Assembly (NCBI GenBank): GCA_019722365.1
Contig: JADFUC010000434.1
Location: 1 to 64,000, forward strand
DNA length: 64,000 nt
Direction: 5' to 3'
Source: Lithospermum erythrorhizon
Lineage: Eukaryota; Streptophyta; Magnoliopsida; Boraginales; Boraginaceae
The notes beneath the pieces were generated by a model, which was not told the origin of the DNA, did no database searches, and saw nothing but the letters and a program-made list of their open reading frames with translations. The position numbers and the translations under genes are program-made. Of the stretch, positions 1 to 14,470 are shown in pieces. Each line of letters begins with the position of its first letter. Position 1 is the first letter of the stretch.

Positions 1-69
1 AAGCGACTCGTGTTCGTGGATTATAAATGATTTCACCTAGTATGCATGCACTGGGGCGAGTCAGTTACA
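1..69 (+). mobile_element. 3' end of a gypsy-type LTR, cut by the window edge
   Basis: The first 69 bases align with the last stretch of the complete plus-strand LTR that ends at 22976. Shared blocks include the GGGGCGA/CGACTGGG motifs, ATTATAA(A)TGATT and the terminal GTTACA/GTTATA. The rest of this LTR lies outside the window. The same 1.77-kb spacer follows it as follows the LTR at 20390-22976. Confidence 0.5.
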
Positions 70-1836
70 ATTTAATAATTTTCTATTTGAATGTTTACTA
101 AAATATTATATTTTGACACAAGGAGAATCCCCTAGAGAATAATACTTACAATAACAAAGTTGAGGAAAATAGATTAAATATTTGACATGAAAAATGAAAC
201 TATCTAATTTATTGAAAACGAAATCAAGACATCAGATAAATCAGCTTATTTCGCATGCTATAATTATTACTTATGAATATATTTTTTGTAAATATTTTCT
301 ACTACTAAACATTTTAATTCAGAAAGACAAGTAGCAGAATTTTGCATAAATCTACCACATATTTTTCTTACACGTATATCAGATCAATAAGTATATGTGA
401 GATTTAAATGAAAATGTAAAAATAAAATAAAATAAAATCTCATCATTTCTTACCATTAGAATAAGTAACCAACCAAAAAGTTGTCATAAAGAGTTATTCA
501 GATAACTGTGTTTCATATATTCTTTTAAAATGATTAAAACAAATACATTCAAAGAATTGAATTTAAGTTGTATCCCAGATTCTACCATACATTAATTAAG
601 TCGATCTGCTTTTGCCTTTTTAAATTGTTGTTTATTCAGAAGTTTAAATTTATATGAGAATTTTATATTTATTTGATATTATCTTTCTATTCATAAAATA
701 TGTATATTAGAATGCAAGTACATATATTTTTATAATTTTTATTAAAAATTACATGTTTAAAAGGCTATCAGATATCTATCAATTTTTAAAATGAAACTGC
801 AGGATTCATTTGAGCAAATAATTTTGCCTACATACAAATTGAAGAAATCATGTGAATTATATCTCATTCAACTATTTCTTAAAGTTGGACATCTTGTGAA
901 TATTTCTTGCAATAGCATGAACTTAAAGGGTAAAACCGATAAAAACTAAGATAAATTTTAGAATATGATCTTAAGATATATTATTTATTCGTATATATTC
1001 AATCTAAGATATATATTTCTTATAAGTCAACTTCATGTATTCCTTTAACTTGATAAAAATATTTTTAAATAATTGAATTAAATTTTCAATATGGAAAAAT
1101 AAAATTAATTTCGCAAAGTTTGGAATTTATCAATCGATATTGAACATGACAGTACAACTTCCAGGTATATACACATTAAACAGTTGTGCCGTGTCTAAAT
1201 TCAAAATTTGAAGCTTTTTCTCATCTTTTTATGAAATTGAAATCGAGAAATTAACTTGGTTTATCGGGCACAACCCCATGTGTGGTTCCCGCAAGGAATT
1301 ACTGGTTCGATGACAACCGGTTAATGAATGGTTGATGTAGTAAATATATAATTCCTTATACGTACATAAGCTAAACTATTTTATAACAAAGCTATACATT
1401 TCAACTTAATAAATGAAAATAACCTCAACGTAATTAAATTGAACAAGTCAGGTTAGTTAATTAAGGGCACCTAATGACTATGAAACTTTTGAATAATACT
1501 CATAAGATTATGAATGTTAATAAAATTAAACATTCCTCTTGAAGTCATATAAATGTTTCAACTTATATTTTTAGGCTAATTAGCTGCCTCTCTTGAATTA
1601 TGTTTTATTTTAGTTTGTCCTACGCGATCTTTTTCAAATTTCACCAGACTTTCTCTATCTTTTCGTGGAGTGCCCCTCAGACTTTCCTTCTTTGATTGCC
1701 CTTCATCTCGCTTTTTCATTTATTTAAATTCATTTTTTAACTTGCCCCCTACGCTTAGTACCTGGGGCTGAAAAAATGAATTTTAGACGTGAAAACGGGA
1801 CGGCGGGCAATGAGAAAAGATAAAAAGTACGTGAGT
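70..1836. repeat. AT-rich spacer repeat, copy A
   Basis: This non-coding AT-rich segment is repeated in direct orientation at 22977-24748 (copy B). Shared runs include ACTTACAATAACAAAGTTGA near 145 and near 23053. Part of it recurs at about 34250-34450 and 35340-35480 (copy D). In A and B it lies between the 3' end of a plus-strand LTR and the 3' end of a minus-strand LTR. No reading frame or RNA gene was recognised. Its nature is unknown: it could be old host sequence or part of another element. Confidence 0.65.
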
Positions 1837-4800
1837 TGTAATGACTCCGCCTAAATCACCGAGGTTAGAATCAGATTCCAAATCCCGACACCGTAATCAC
1901 CAAATCGACGGATTTAATTAATTCAAAAGACTCACCCGTCTCTAAATAAACCAATAAAATAACATATCCGGTAAGAATAGTTTTTAAGAAATAATCCATC
2001 GCGGTATTTCTAACCACAAAATCACCATATATACAAATAAACTCTGTCAGCAATAAATGTCAACAATATACAATCTGACATCCCAAAATAACCACAATAT
2101 AAACATCAGCACTACAACCAAAACAACAAGAAGACTGTGAGGATCTACGGCCACCCGTCTCTCACCTAAGCACTCAGTCCCGATCACACGAACGAATCAG
2201 AACGTTGATGCACCACCTGTCAACCTAGCACAAATAAAATGCCGCCCATAGCTTAATAGGCGTGAAACAAGTTTAAATGAGTACTTATCTCAAGAGTGGA
2301 AATTAACTCACACCCACGCCAAGAGTACTACAACTAATTTGCATAAAATAGGTAGTTACTGGTATCATCACAATTCAAGGCCATTATACGAAATAAAATA
2401 TCATTAGCGTAGTTCAAAATCATGCTTACATCATAAAGTATACTAATATCGTATATAACGATTATCTTAAATTCATAGGCTCATCAACTAAGTACGCACA
2501 ATCTAGTAAAGAACATACAACTATAATCACGCACTTCAAAGGAAACAAGGGCAACAATACCCAAATAAGACCACAACTCTACCAACCACACCAAGACTAC
2601 TCAAATCCCACAACTAAAACAACTCAATCAACTCCAACAACCTCACTAACCCAAATCCATCAACTCAACAACTCAATCAACTCAACTCAATCAATCTAAC
2701 CTACCAACTCGACATAAACCCGACCTCAACAACTAAGCCCCTCTAATCAACCTCAACCTCGGCAGGAGAAACTTACGCCTGCTTACATAAGCTAAACATC
2801 ACATCTTCCGTAATAAGGCACGAGGCAAATACATCACACTCATACCGAAGTACAAGTAAATAATGGATAATACACCCAACATACATCAACAACCACTAAA
2901 CAACCTATAAACAACACACTGCAACGGCACGAGGCAACGACTCACACTCATACCGACGATAAGGTACTGTGATAATGCCAAATCCAACATACTTAAACAA
3001 CCCATAAACAACTCATCCAATATCAATCCAACTAACAAAATATCCTAACCCCAAAATGACCAAAACAGCCTCGGAAATCAACTCATCCTAACACGACTCA
3101 ATCTCACCTCAAAACGCCTATAAATCCCACAAAACACCACACACACCCAACTACTCAACCAACTAATCATACACAAACAATCAACACAAAAATATATAGA
3201 TAACATGCTCATAATTATCACCAAATTCAACACATTCACGAGAAAGTAAATTAATCTTACACCGCGAAGTTAAATACTCACCTCACTAAAGAATAATAAA
3301 CGCCTCTGCCTACTATAGTCCAAGCTGCTGCTTTCCCACGCCCACTTTTCCTTAATCACAACATCCGCAAAAATACAATTACTACTTACTATAATTGTAA
3401 CCCCATTTTAGTATTCACTTAACAATTCCATTTTAGAGTTTGTGTCGTAAGAATTACTCAACTTAAGCGTTTCAACTTAAATCTGTAACACATTTTAGTG
3501 TTTAACTATCCACTTTAATAATATTTGCTATCAACTTAACAACTCTACGTGAAAGATTACTACGCTGCTGCTTAAAACGATTAATAAAACAACAAAATTT
3601 CAACCACTCCAACCTCAACAATTTCTACATCACCCCTATCCCAAAAAATACTTAAATAATTTCTAATCAATCCAACAATCAATTCCCCAACTAATTTATT
3701 CATTCAGAAATAATCTTAAAATCTAAAAACCCAAATACTACCTAACTCGCAACTTTAACTCAACAATATTCTTGAAAAAGTAAGTGTAAAGAATATCACA
3801 GAATAGCCACTTAAGACAAGAGTCAAGTAACACTGGACAACAAAGCAAGTACAAAACAAAAGAACACCACCTAATTGTTAACCCAATTCAAAGGCCCACT
3901 ACACCTAATGCCCGAGGGTATAAACCCAAAGAAAGACAGACTATAAAGAGGTGTTACAAATCCAGGGTCTTAATAGATGATCCCAACTTCTACGCCTCTA
4001 GAAAACTCTAGGTCAACTAGCTCTAACCAGCTCCCCGATTCTACAATCTTTGGCTATGATACACAATGCTCAATAACATGCGATTATGGTAAAATATGTT
4101 TATATTTGCACCGTCTTGTCGATGTGTCAAGAATGTACAATCGCTTGAGTTAAAAGAACAAAACTCAAAACACACTAAATTCAAACAATCCACAGAGGGC
4201 GAAGAAATAAATGAGAATATGTTTCTTTGCTCTCCACCAGCCTTTCATCCCATCTTCTTAAATAGAAATTCAAGCTGCGGTAACGTGAACACAATCACAA
4301 GTCTTCAATCAATCTTCAATCATCTTATGACTCTCCAATAAAGGTACCTTATTCAAGAAGGAAAGTTTTTCTCCAAAGTCTTCGCTAATTTGGAACATAA
4401 TATCTTCCACCATAAATAACAAATCTTCAATCATCTTTAAGACTTTCCATAACAACAAACAAGAGCTTATTCAAGAAGCGAAAGCTTTTCTCCAAAGTCT
4501 GCCACCCTCAATATAATATCTTTCTCTCACCATAACATTCCTTCTCGATTGAGCAAAATCTTCAATCACATCAATCAAGTTGACCGAATCCAACCCGGTA
4601 ATAATAATTATATCACCGTCAGATCCATCCTAACAAACACAATTTATTACCGAAAACACATCCAATAAAACACACTTACAACCTTGGGTTTGCTTTTTCG
4701 ACAAATTCAAACACGGAGAATATAATCAACCACACACACGATAGCCCAAATCCAAACAAAGACTCAAAGAAGATAATATCAAAACAATTCAATATCCAAA

Positions 4801-4890
4801 AACAATATCCAAAACAAGGATAACCAAGTTGATCAATTTAATAACTCCACATTTTAATTTATTAATTAACGAGTCGTTATCGGCTTTACA
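1837..4890 (-). mobile_element. 3' LTR of the minus-strand gypsy element, with nested copia remnant
   Basis: On the minus strand this LTR starts at 4890 with TGTAAAGCCG, directly after a polypurine-like tract that follows the integrase end. It finishes near 1837 with GGCGGAGTCATTACA, giving TG...CA ends. Most of it (1837-3772) aligns with 24749-26555. About 500 bp of its start, present in the other copy at 33533-34140, is missing here. The deletion also removed the right-hand part of a copia element nested at 3773. A CAACTCAAT-rich low-complexity stretch lies near 2570-2710. Confidence 0.6.
3773..4835 (-). mobile_element. Truncated copia: one LTR plus about 155 bp of interior
   Basis: Bases 3773-4680 (908 bp) align with the copia LTRs at 26556-27463 and 32620-33532. 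Bases 4681-4835 align with the polypurine tract and interior just beyond 27463. The remainder of the element is gone. It starts after the same ATTCT flank as the full element at 26556, so both copies carry copia at the same point of the same LTR. Confidence 0.65.
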
Positions 4891-4905
4891 TTCTACTGCA
4901 TCTAA

Positions 4906-7527
4906 CAAATATTTCGTCCTCGAAATTCTCAACTCGATTGCTGGCTGCATGATAAGCATCAAAACAACTATAAGCACTAACCTTAGAAGAAAAAGCGCAT
5001 AACGGCCTCATATCCTCCTCAAAGGCCCCACGCGACTTCCTCACTGATGATTCTTCAACAAACTTTTTACTTCTTTGTCCTCAACACCTTCTCTTCTCGA
5101 TCCGTAATCCTCACTAGTCCTTCCTCATAGTCAAGTTCTACCCCAAGTCATCCGTCAAACTCTAAAAATATGCGATCGATCCTAAGACTGCATCTCAAGC
5201 AAGAAACATGGAAAACGCCGTGAATCCTTCCCAATTTCTAGGCAAGTGCCAAACGGTAAAGCATCGCTTCCCACTTTTGTCAAGATTTTAAACGCCCAAT
5301 GTACCGGTGGGACTCAACTTCCTCTTCTCCCGAACTCATTACACCCCTTCCACGGAGATATCTTCAAAAAATACCCTATTACCCACCTCGAACGACAAAT
5401 CTATCCGACATCGACGGCGATTTCTTTTGTCTATCCCAGGCCGTTTCAAATGTTGTCAGATTACCTTTTACTCTCTATCAACTCTCCACCAACTCGCACT
5501 CCATAAATATTTCTTTCCACTACTTCATTCCCAACATATCGGAGTTCTACACCTTCGAATTACAAGGCTTCGAACGGTGCCATCCCAATGCTAGCTTGAA
5601 ATCTATTGTTATAAACAAACTCCATTTATGGCAAATTTTCATCCCAACTACCGAGAAAACTCAACACACAAGCTCACAGAAAGTACGCCCTCCAACGCCA
5701 ATCGCTCTCTCGATAATCCGTCTGCTTCGAGGATGAAACGCAGTGACTCAAATCACCTTCGTCCCTAATGCCTCCCGAAGCCTCCCCTAAACCTCGCTTG
5801 AACCTCGTGATCCCTATCCGAACGATACCTCCCAAGACTCCCTACGAAGCCTCACCACTGTCCATACATCTACAACTTCCATCGTCGCATTAACAGTAGA
5901 AATGAGCGTCTTAGATACTATCCACAATTACCCAAATCCCATCATTTCTTTCTCCGAGTTTCGAAGCCTAAACACAAAGTCCACGATCTTTCTCCCACGC
6001 CCATTCAGTATCTAGAAGCGGTTGTAGCAACCTCATGACGCTATGGTCAATCTCGACTTGTTGGCAAATTACATTTCGCTACGAAATCAAGAATTTCTTC
6101 TTCGCTCCCGCCACCAATAGTTCTCCCTCAAGTTTCGCACATTGCATCGGACGATATTATATGAAGCATCATGAAGCTTCATCCAAGATCTCCCTTTAGT
6201 CGACAAAATGTAGCACAACCACCTCGCTTCCACTGCTAACACCATCATCACCCATCGTGAAGTCGTTTACCTCCCTCTTCGCCTCAATCATGCCTCACAC
6301 CTTTCATCTTCTTTTGCATTTCTCCTGCTTTATCCAAAGAATACCGGTCTCACTTTCATATTTACAATAAGGATCCATCACCTCCAACCTCAAAGTTTAC
6401 CCCAATCTGTTTCAACTCACTCTTTGGTTCCTTCACCTTCCCTTTTCGGCTTAAAGCATCCGCCACTACATTTGCTTTCCCCGGATGATACTCAATCGTC
6501 ACATCGTAGTCACTCAGAAACTCTGTCCACCTTCGTTGTCTCAAATTCAGCTCCTTTTGTGTGGTAATATACTTCAAACTTCAGGATCGCAAATATCCGA
6601 CATTTTAACCCCACAAGTAGAAATGCCTCAAAATTATCAAGGCGGAAACAATTACGCTAACCCTAAATCACGGGTAGGATAATTTCTATGATTCTTCAAT
6701 TGTCGAAGATACTACATCACCTTCCCATTTTGCATCAAATACAAATTTAACCTCATTTTCATAAGCATCAGTTGCATAATTACATACCCTTCATTCCCCT
6801 CGACGGTAGTGTCAACACTGTGTTATAGTCAATTCTCTTCAGCTCTCATTGAAACGTATATCACACTCTTTCACCCCACACAAACGGTACGCTCTTTCTT
6901 GTCAACTTGGTCATTGAGGCTGACAATGAAAAGTCATGTATTTAATCGGCTCACAATACCCGGCTAAGCCCAAGAAACTTCTCACTTCAGTCACACTTGT
7001 AGCCTCCTAATTCATCACCGTCTAATTTTTTGGGTCCACACTAACACCCTCGCCCGAGATACATAACCTAAGAATCAGACTCTTGCCAACCAAAATTCCT
7101 AATTTTGAAAACTTCACAGACAACTTGTTTACCCGTAGTTTCCAACATTTCCTCAAACGCTCATCATGTTCCAACTCAATTCTCAATAGATTAAGATGTT
7201 AATCAATACAACCACAAACTCTATCCAAGAACTCACGAAAAACACCTGCCCATCAGTCCATGAAAGTCACTGCATTCATTAAACCAAACGGCATCACCAA
7301 GAACTCATAGTGTCCGTATCTTCTTCGAAAGGCCGATTTTGATATATCATCTTCCTTAATCCTCAATTGGTGATATCCTGACCTCAAATCAATTTTGAAA
7401 GACTCAGATCCCCGCCTGGATCGAAAAGGTCATCAATCCGCAATCCGCACCGATTTTTAATAGTCACTTTGTTCAATTGCTTAACCACAAAGCCTCATCG
7501 CTCCATCCTTCTCGATCTAACAATACT
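4906..7527 (-). pseudogene. Ty3/gypsy pol remnant: RT, RNase H, integrase end
   Basis: Minus-strand translation, in several frames, gives gypsy pol in the expected order. Near 7490-7530 is KDGAMRLC, then QLNKVTIKNR. Around 7260-7420 is reverse transcriptase with [19 protein letters not shown] and [15 protein letters not shown]. At 6362-6577 is the RNase H end with [20 protein letters not shown] and ADALSRK. Near 5000-5130 is the integrase C-terminal region (VRITDREEKVLRTK). The YxDD catalytic segment is not readable and stops and frameshifts are frequent, so it is dead. The upstream half of pol and gag continues at 16021-18000, across a nested insertion. Confidence 0.75.
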
Positions 7528-7532
7528 AGAGT

Positions 7533-8515
7533 CGTTAGAATTCAGTATGAATTCTATTCGCGATAAACACCAAATTCATACATCCCTGATCCTCAAAATC
7601 ATATAAATTATCTAAACACATAAAATAAATGTACGAATACGAATCCTTACATTTCAACTAAGTCAACGAACTCCAAATCCCCACAATGTGCTCCTCAAGG
7701 AAGTGAAAGCCCCTTCAAAATCCTTTCCAATGCTTGTTCAACAATCAAAATGATGTCCTCTAGATTGCAATAATACCAAGAGGAAAAACGAACCGAGTAC
7801 TTGAACTCATAGAGTTTGAAGATTTAGGGCCGAGAATCGGAAGAGAAAACTCTTCCAATTCACTAAAGAGGGGGCGCACTTTCGGTAGTGGAGTGGAGGT
7901 TTTTTTATGATTCTAATAACATGAAACCTAATCTCCCTCTTAAATACCAAGTCCCAAAAATTCCACTCAAGAAATCAGCTTAATCCCGTTAACTTAATTA
8001 GACCGCTATAGCCTCTACTCAAATAATGAATAGTTGTTTCTATTTTAATTAACTTAACAAGTCAATTAAAATACTAACGAAGTCACCATCGAATAACTTA
8101 TCGCTATTCATTTCCATCTTCAATTTGCTTAATTGATTAAACTTGCAAGTTTAAATCCAATTGATGTTCATCAACATATATATTTGATAAATATATAAAT
8201 ATCAGAAATATATTTCTAATATACAAGTCTCATGAATTTCATTCATGAAATATTATTCAATATCATCAGACACAATAATCTTCTAGGCTCGATATTAGTA
8301 AGTTGTATAATAATACTCACCAATTACTATTATTATAACGACACGAGTAAACATCTACCAATCGCCATAACCCTTAAATTATCACGAGAACCCACACTAC
8401 TAATATACAATTACTAAGTTTCCAAGATCACATTTAAATAACCTCGTAAATCTAGCGCAATCGTCGCAACGACATAATAATAATAAAAGTGGAATCAATT
8501 CATTGATTTCCAACA
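7533..8515 (-). repeat. 3' LTR of the nested LARD-like element
   Basis: This aligns with 15074-16018 along its whole length. Shared landmarks are TAAACACCAAATTCATACAT, CCAAGAG...CGAACCG, AGAATCGGAAGAGAAAACTC and TTCATTGATTTCCAA. It lies next to a polypurine tract, which fixes the minus orientation. Confidence 0.7.
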
Positions 8516-11500
8516 CTCCCACTTGCCCTTGACGATTACCATATTACCCTTTATCACGCGATCTCTGTCAGAAGCTAACCATGCTAGTTTCGCGGTCGAA
8601 ACACCCACAACTTTCTTTACTCGAGTATGAACTTAATAAGCATTTATGGCGGCCCCATAAACCAATCGCACTAACCGCCAAAGGGACAGCCCCAGATCTT
8701 CCTTTTGTATATGAAGTTGACGGATAAATCCTCCTAATATATCAACATCTATCGCTATATGTTCTTTTCATCGCGACCCAACATATGCCGTTATAATCCC
8801 CGCTTAAAAGTGTATCGCTGTCATAGTCAAAGTACGTAGCTCATATAACATGATAGTTATATATCATAGGTCTAAGAATTGGTTAAACCTAAAATTCTAA
8901 ACAATATCATAGGACATGATATACATATCTTCTATGAATTAAGCTGTCATACTAGCTCTCAAATATGTGGACCGGCACTCATGGTATCGATCTAGTCCTC
9001 AAGAGTTAACGTGATCAATCTCGATCACTAATCAAAACACCATGTTAGTCATACGACGCCACGTCCTAACTATCAACATCCTGACCAAGGCCTTTGGCTA
9101 TCCTATGTTTTTGGGCTCAAGCAGGTATAATCACCAATTCATGCCAGCTTCCCAGAAAGCATAGACTAACTCAGGATTTAACTTTTTCACTCATCGAGGA
9201 TACAATACATGTATATTATATATTTCAACGGCCTGTGAAATAAATAATGGTAACTATATGAATGAATCACGCATTCATGTAGTTTTTAGTCAACAATCGT
9301 ACTAAACACAAAGAAACTTTTGTTTTAATCAATTAATTAACTTATTCCGCAGTTGAATAAACTAGCTCTCAACGAACTTCGCCACGCTCAGCTTCTTTCA
9401 TTGCCTTTCGTGAAAACCAAACTTGGTCAACTGCGGAAAGGATCTCAACTCCGAGATGCACATGCTTAAACTACATGGATCATTTAAGCTGTACGACTTC
9501 TAGATGATTTCATGAAATGTAAAGTTAAAGAGGATAAGATTACAATCATATTCTTTACTGAATACTACTTACAAGTCAGTTTTACATTCATCGTCTTGCC
9601 TCTCTCAACCAAGGAATCATCGATGACTAAGATTATCCCGACATAGTCACACCCACTCACGATCAAAATGTGGGTTTTCCAACCTCTTTCCTCGGGGTTC
9701 TATCTGCAGGTTTACAAAGACAACTCCAAGTGTGTTAAAACACATCTTTCTTATTAAATGCACATTCTATTAACAACATTACTAACAAAACAGATTGACC
9801 GGGTCAAGTTGTAATATTCAGCTCAGTTTCCTTTAGTTTACTCACCTAGCACATTGCATCAAATTCTATTATTGAAATTCTTGGCTAATAGCTTTCATAC
9901 GGTACAACCGTCCATAATGCTACTATCATATCTGGCCATACGAAGATCAACAACTGATCCATTCCATGTAACTATAGTTACCTCTATTCTTAACGTTACT
10001 ACCAAGTTTATTCGAACTGGGCAATACCTTTAAAAACTTCACACCAAATCAGCCTGAATCATGCTAATATAGTCACAAGACAATGATGACCTCGACGCTG
10101 CATACGGTGAATTATATTACTACGTAATACTTCCAACCAATTTCATTAATGCGAGGCCCTTACTAGCCGGATTAGACTTCTAATGAAGAGTTGCCTTGTC
10201 AATAAGAGAATCGCCTATTTATTAAATTTAATCTATTATAGATTTCTAATCACTGAGCTTCATGACATCTTAAACTCGACAAGCAAATGTCATGCAAGCT
10301 CACATATATATATGATTTGACTGACATAAGACGTGTCACATATATGTAGTCGGGCCCACAAATGTATAAGAACCTAATCACTACTAGACCTTCTAAGGTC
10401 AGAGGAAGATTTCTTCAACATTTAGTGTAATAAAACTTCATTTATGCAAGACATTCCACTAACCTTTAAGGAACTCTTTGTTCTTTCGATTCTTATTGAT
10501 TTTCATCAAGATCAAAGTTGAGGAATTTAACTCCATTATAATTAATCCAAGTTTACAACTTTAGATTCTAGTAGTATGTAAACTTTCTTTTATATTCTCG
10601 CATGGTGACGGAGTTCCAATAACAATGTCAAGTATCCATCATCGCCGATCACATTTAGGAATATTCTTTTGATAACTTTGCTCGCATCTACGTTACAACT
10701 CGCGAATAAAGAATAAGAAAGTTTAGTCAAATACGCAGCAATACCAACTAACGAATATATTTAATATCGTTTCTCAACCAAATGTACGATTAAACGCTAT
10801 TCACGATCGATTGCTCATTTAATGAGAATACAATTATTACTCGATGATTCACCATCCGTAAAGTAATATAGTACGGCCTACACTCTCGATTTAATCACCA
10901 TCTCGTAAGATAAAATAGTAGCCTTTTACACTCAACCCATGTAGTCACATTTTATTTCATTTAATTGACCTCAAGTCATTTATTGAAGTATTATTTACCA
11001 TGTTGTCATTTGTATCACTGCATTAGCTTTTAAATGCATCAAGAGCGATACTCCTCGATATAACCGGCGCTTCTAATACTGATTGCATCTCCTAATGGAG
11101 CCACTTGAATGCATTCAAGTCACATATTTATTTCACTCATTTGTACTTCTCTATAACGAAGACTATCCAGACAATAAATTGCGACACTATAGTGGATGGA
11201 AATAAATACCTCTTCCTTCTCTCGGGTTATGTACAAAATGACTTAATATCAACTTTGAATTGAAAGTTAAATTATGTCTACATGTTACATAATACTTAAC
11301 TTATCCTATACGAGATGCTTGTGAGTTTGTTTACTAAACACAACTCTTTGAGTTGTCTCACAAATTGAATATGAATAACACCTAGCTGGCACGCCAGAGC
11401 AACCTTAATATGTGAAATTATTTCATTCTTTGTGTTTCTCAAATGACGTTAAACACAATCCTTATCAGATCACTCAACTAATACCACATCTAAGGTTAGG

Positions 11501-14329
11501 AAATGAAATTATCTCGCATATGAAATTGAAAGATCTCATCCATTTGTGTTTTAACTTCATTAAACACAATTTTTAATTTATCTTAACAAGTATCAGCTAA
11601 GATTAGAACGATTGCCTCATTCTTCGGATGATAAACTACTTAGATCACGATACTTCAATTTAACTGACATCATTCATATGGTCCCTTTCCAATATCTTTA
11701 TCAACTCGATATCATTCAATGACTCAAATCTTCAATTAACTTGTATGTAAACATATCTTTTCAAGATTATACTCAAGTCTCGCTCGAAGCCAATATACAT
11801 AAAGTATTATTCAATCGTTGTTGTTCAAGGTTTCCTTTTAAAGAAGAGAGTAATGTTTCTTTAATCAATCACCCGATATGGAAACGCAAAGTCAAACATG
11901 ACATTCTTTTCTACCTACAAGTGCAAAAGAAAATAGTTTAGAATCCCAACCACCTTCATTGAGGATTTAAATCACAGTGGTTTTATAACGTAGCCGCCTA
12001 TCATTACACAAGAGCTCGATAACTTCTTTGTATCTTGTCTTCAATTTATTGTTATACTTGGTTTTGTATCCATGATTAAATCATGTGAGTCAATACTAGT
12101 GTTCTCAATCGATAGCCCACCAAGACATTACGTAGCCTTGACAACAAATATTATTACTGGTAGAGTACGGTGATTTAATCAAATCTCTTCAATTCCTAAA
12201 TGTTACTTAAAAATCTTCTTTCTATGCTTTGAAGTTCGAAATAACGGCGAATCATTAACTTCAACTGAGGTTCCATGTTCACCATTTGTACAAGATGAGA
12301 ACCTATTGTGATAACTTTGCTTATTCTACATACCATAAGCTTTTGTTTATCACAATTCATGAACCACCATGTTAAAAGAAACTAAATACCAATCACATGT
12401 CCTCAGATGTAGATATTAATAACATTCAAGATCATTCAATAGTTTTTCTCTCTCTAATTGAGTTATAAAAGAGATCAAACTATTTATTATTTAAGGCTTG
12501 TTTATGGCTGGCTATATTAATATGACATATCGTCTTCATAAAGATCATCACCTTTGATCAATCAAAAATTAAATTATCCTTCAATCATATCATGACTTTC
12601 ACTCACTTGAACCAAAGTTCATGCAACGTATCAACATGATCAATCAAGTCTTAAAAAGTTTGTGGTATTTAAAGTTTATCCTCTATTAGCATACAACCGA
12701 TGCAATGGCCGGGGCGGAGATCGTGTCAGAACACTTTATTTCAACAAGTCATTCGGATTTCTCCTTAACTTATTTTATTTCACATTATAAAGTCATGCAT
12801 TTAGTTTGCCCAATGAATGGTGAATAGGTAAACTTAATATGCCAAACATAATAGGAAATATGCAACTTAAAATAAACAGTGTAGTTCAAAACAATCCATA
12901 CGTATTTACAAAATGAATCAGAAATATAATACCTGCATTTCCAAATCTCACAAAAATGTACAAGGTATCAAGATCTACTATTACCTCCGACTCAAACTAC
13001 AACACCGCATACATTTCTTAATCAAAGATAATAGCAGGTTATCAACCACTATAAAGTAATATACAAGTGTACCAAAGTCTATTATGCCCGTATTCAAATC
13101 TAACACCGCATACATTTTGAATCACAATAGTAGGTTACCAAACTCCATTACGGTAAACTACATAACCTTGTGGTCACTAGCATATCATACGTGACGCTAC
13201 CTAACTTTGTATCGCCGAGAAAATACCGTTAAGCATACCACCAAACCAAATAGTTACATTGAATGATCATCCAAAGCCCACAACATTAGCGGAAATCACT
13301 TCAACTGTCATATCAAAGTGTAAAACCCAGAATATTCCGCCATCGCCAAGGCGCCTTATAATGCAACCGATTTCACAACTTTAAAATTGGCTTCGATATA
13401 TTGCTTAAATTTTAATGGTGAGACACGTTATTTAACTTTATTTAACTACGATGATAAAGACATATTCAAGTAACATGCACAACATGAAAAATAAATAAAT
13501 ACATATTTAGGGAGATATTAAGATATGACCCCTAGGATCATTATATTACTTAACAAAGGAAATGTTAACATAAGTCTTATTACAAAGACTTAATGTCAAG
13601 TAAGTCTTGTAATCTTCAAAGACTAAACTTCAGTAAGTTTTCCAAGCGCCGGCCTTTGTGGAAATGCTATCTTCAATTTTCACCACATCGTAAGACATAC
13701 CTACTACTCTAACCCAATCTTGCATAACACGCAGTTTCAGGTAAATGAATACAAGAACAAATAATTTACTCCATTGTGTCGACATAATATTCCCAGACAC
13801 TGTGAAATAAATAAATTAAACTGGTCATATCTTAAATACCTCTTCCATTCCATAACAATATATACGGGCAAAACATTAAACAAATAAATGCACTTAATGC
13901 CATATATTGAAATAAATGACATTAAATTGCTCACATAATCGACTAATTAATTACCCAGTATTATTTTACAATTAATTATCAATTAATGTAAATTTTGAAT
14001 TCAATATATTCATTATTATGATTAATGATAATTATTACAATAATTATCACCACTTAAATCATGGAATAATTACTTACAAGTAATTAACTCCAAAATTTAA
14101 AATTTAAAAGTTATCATGAAAATATTTTCAAAAATTATCAATTAATGAAAATAATTATGAAATGGAAATATAAATCCAAATTTTAATGCCATTCAAGATA
14201 TATTCAATTGTCTTAATGACAAAATTTATGATTTAACATTTAAAACCGAAATTAATAATTACCAATAATTTTAAAACCAAAATTAATTACATAAAATACA
14301 TTTAGGGTTTTCTAAAACGGACGATTTAA

Positions 14330-14470
14330 CTTCAACGGCCAAACGACGGGCCTCCGCCACACGACCAACACGCGCTGGTCGGGTGCTGCCGCATCGCCAG
14401 CTGGCTACGTCCCGGTTGCCGGAACGTGAAATTCGCACTGACGCCTCCCTGGGAGCTGTCCGCAAGTTCT
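14330..14470. other. GC-rich island inside the AT-rich LARD interior
   Basis: About 140 bases rich in G+C, with many CpG steps, stand out from flanks that are mostly A+T. A 60-codon minus-strand frame crosses it, but its protein is low-complexity and was not recognised. It may be captured sequence or a remnant of the element's 5' leader. Confidence 0.35.

Noticed and set aside
1871..2053. 60-codon minus-strand frame
   Set aside because: It is inside a non-coding LTR, and the homologous copy at 24780-24970 does not preserve the frame.
5246..5736. Overlapping plus-strand frames of 86-145 codons
   Set aside because: They lie opposite the decayed gypsy integrase on the minus strand, and their proteins have no recognisable motif.
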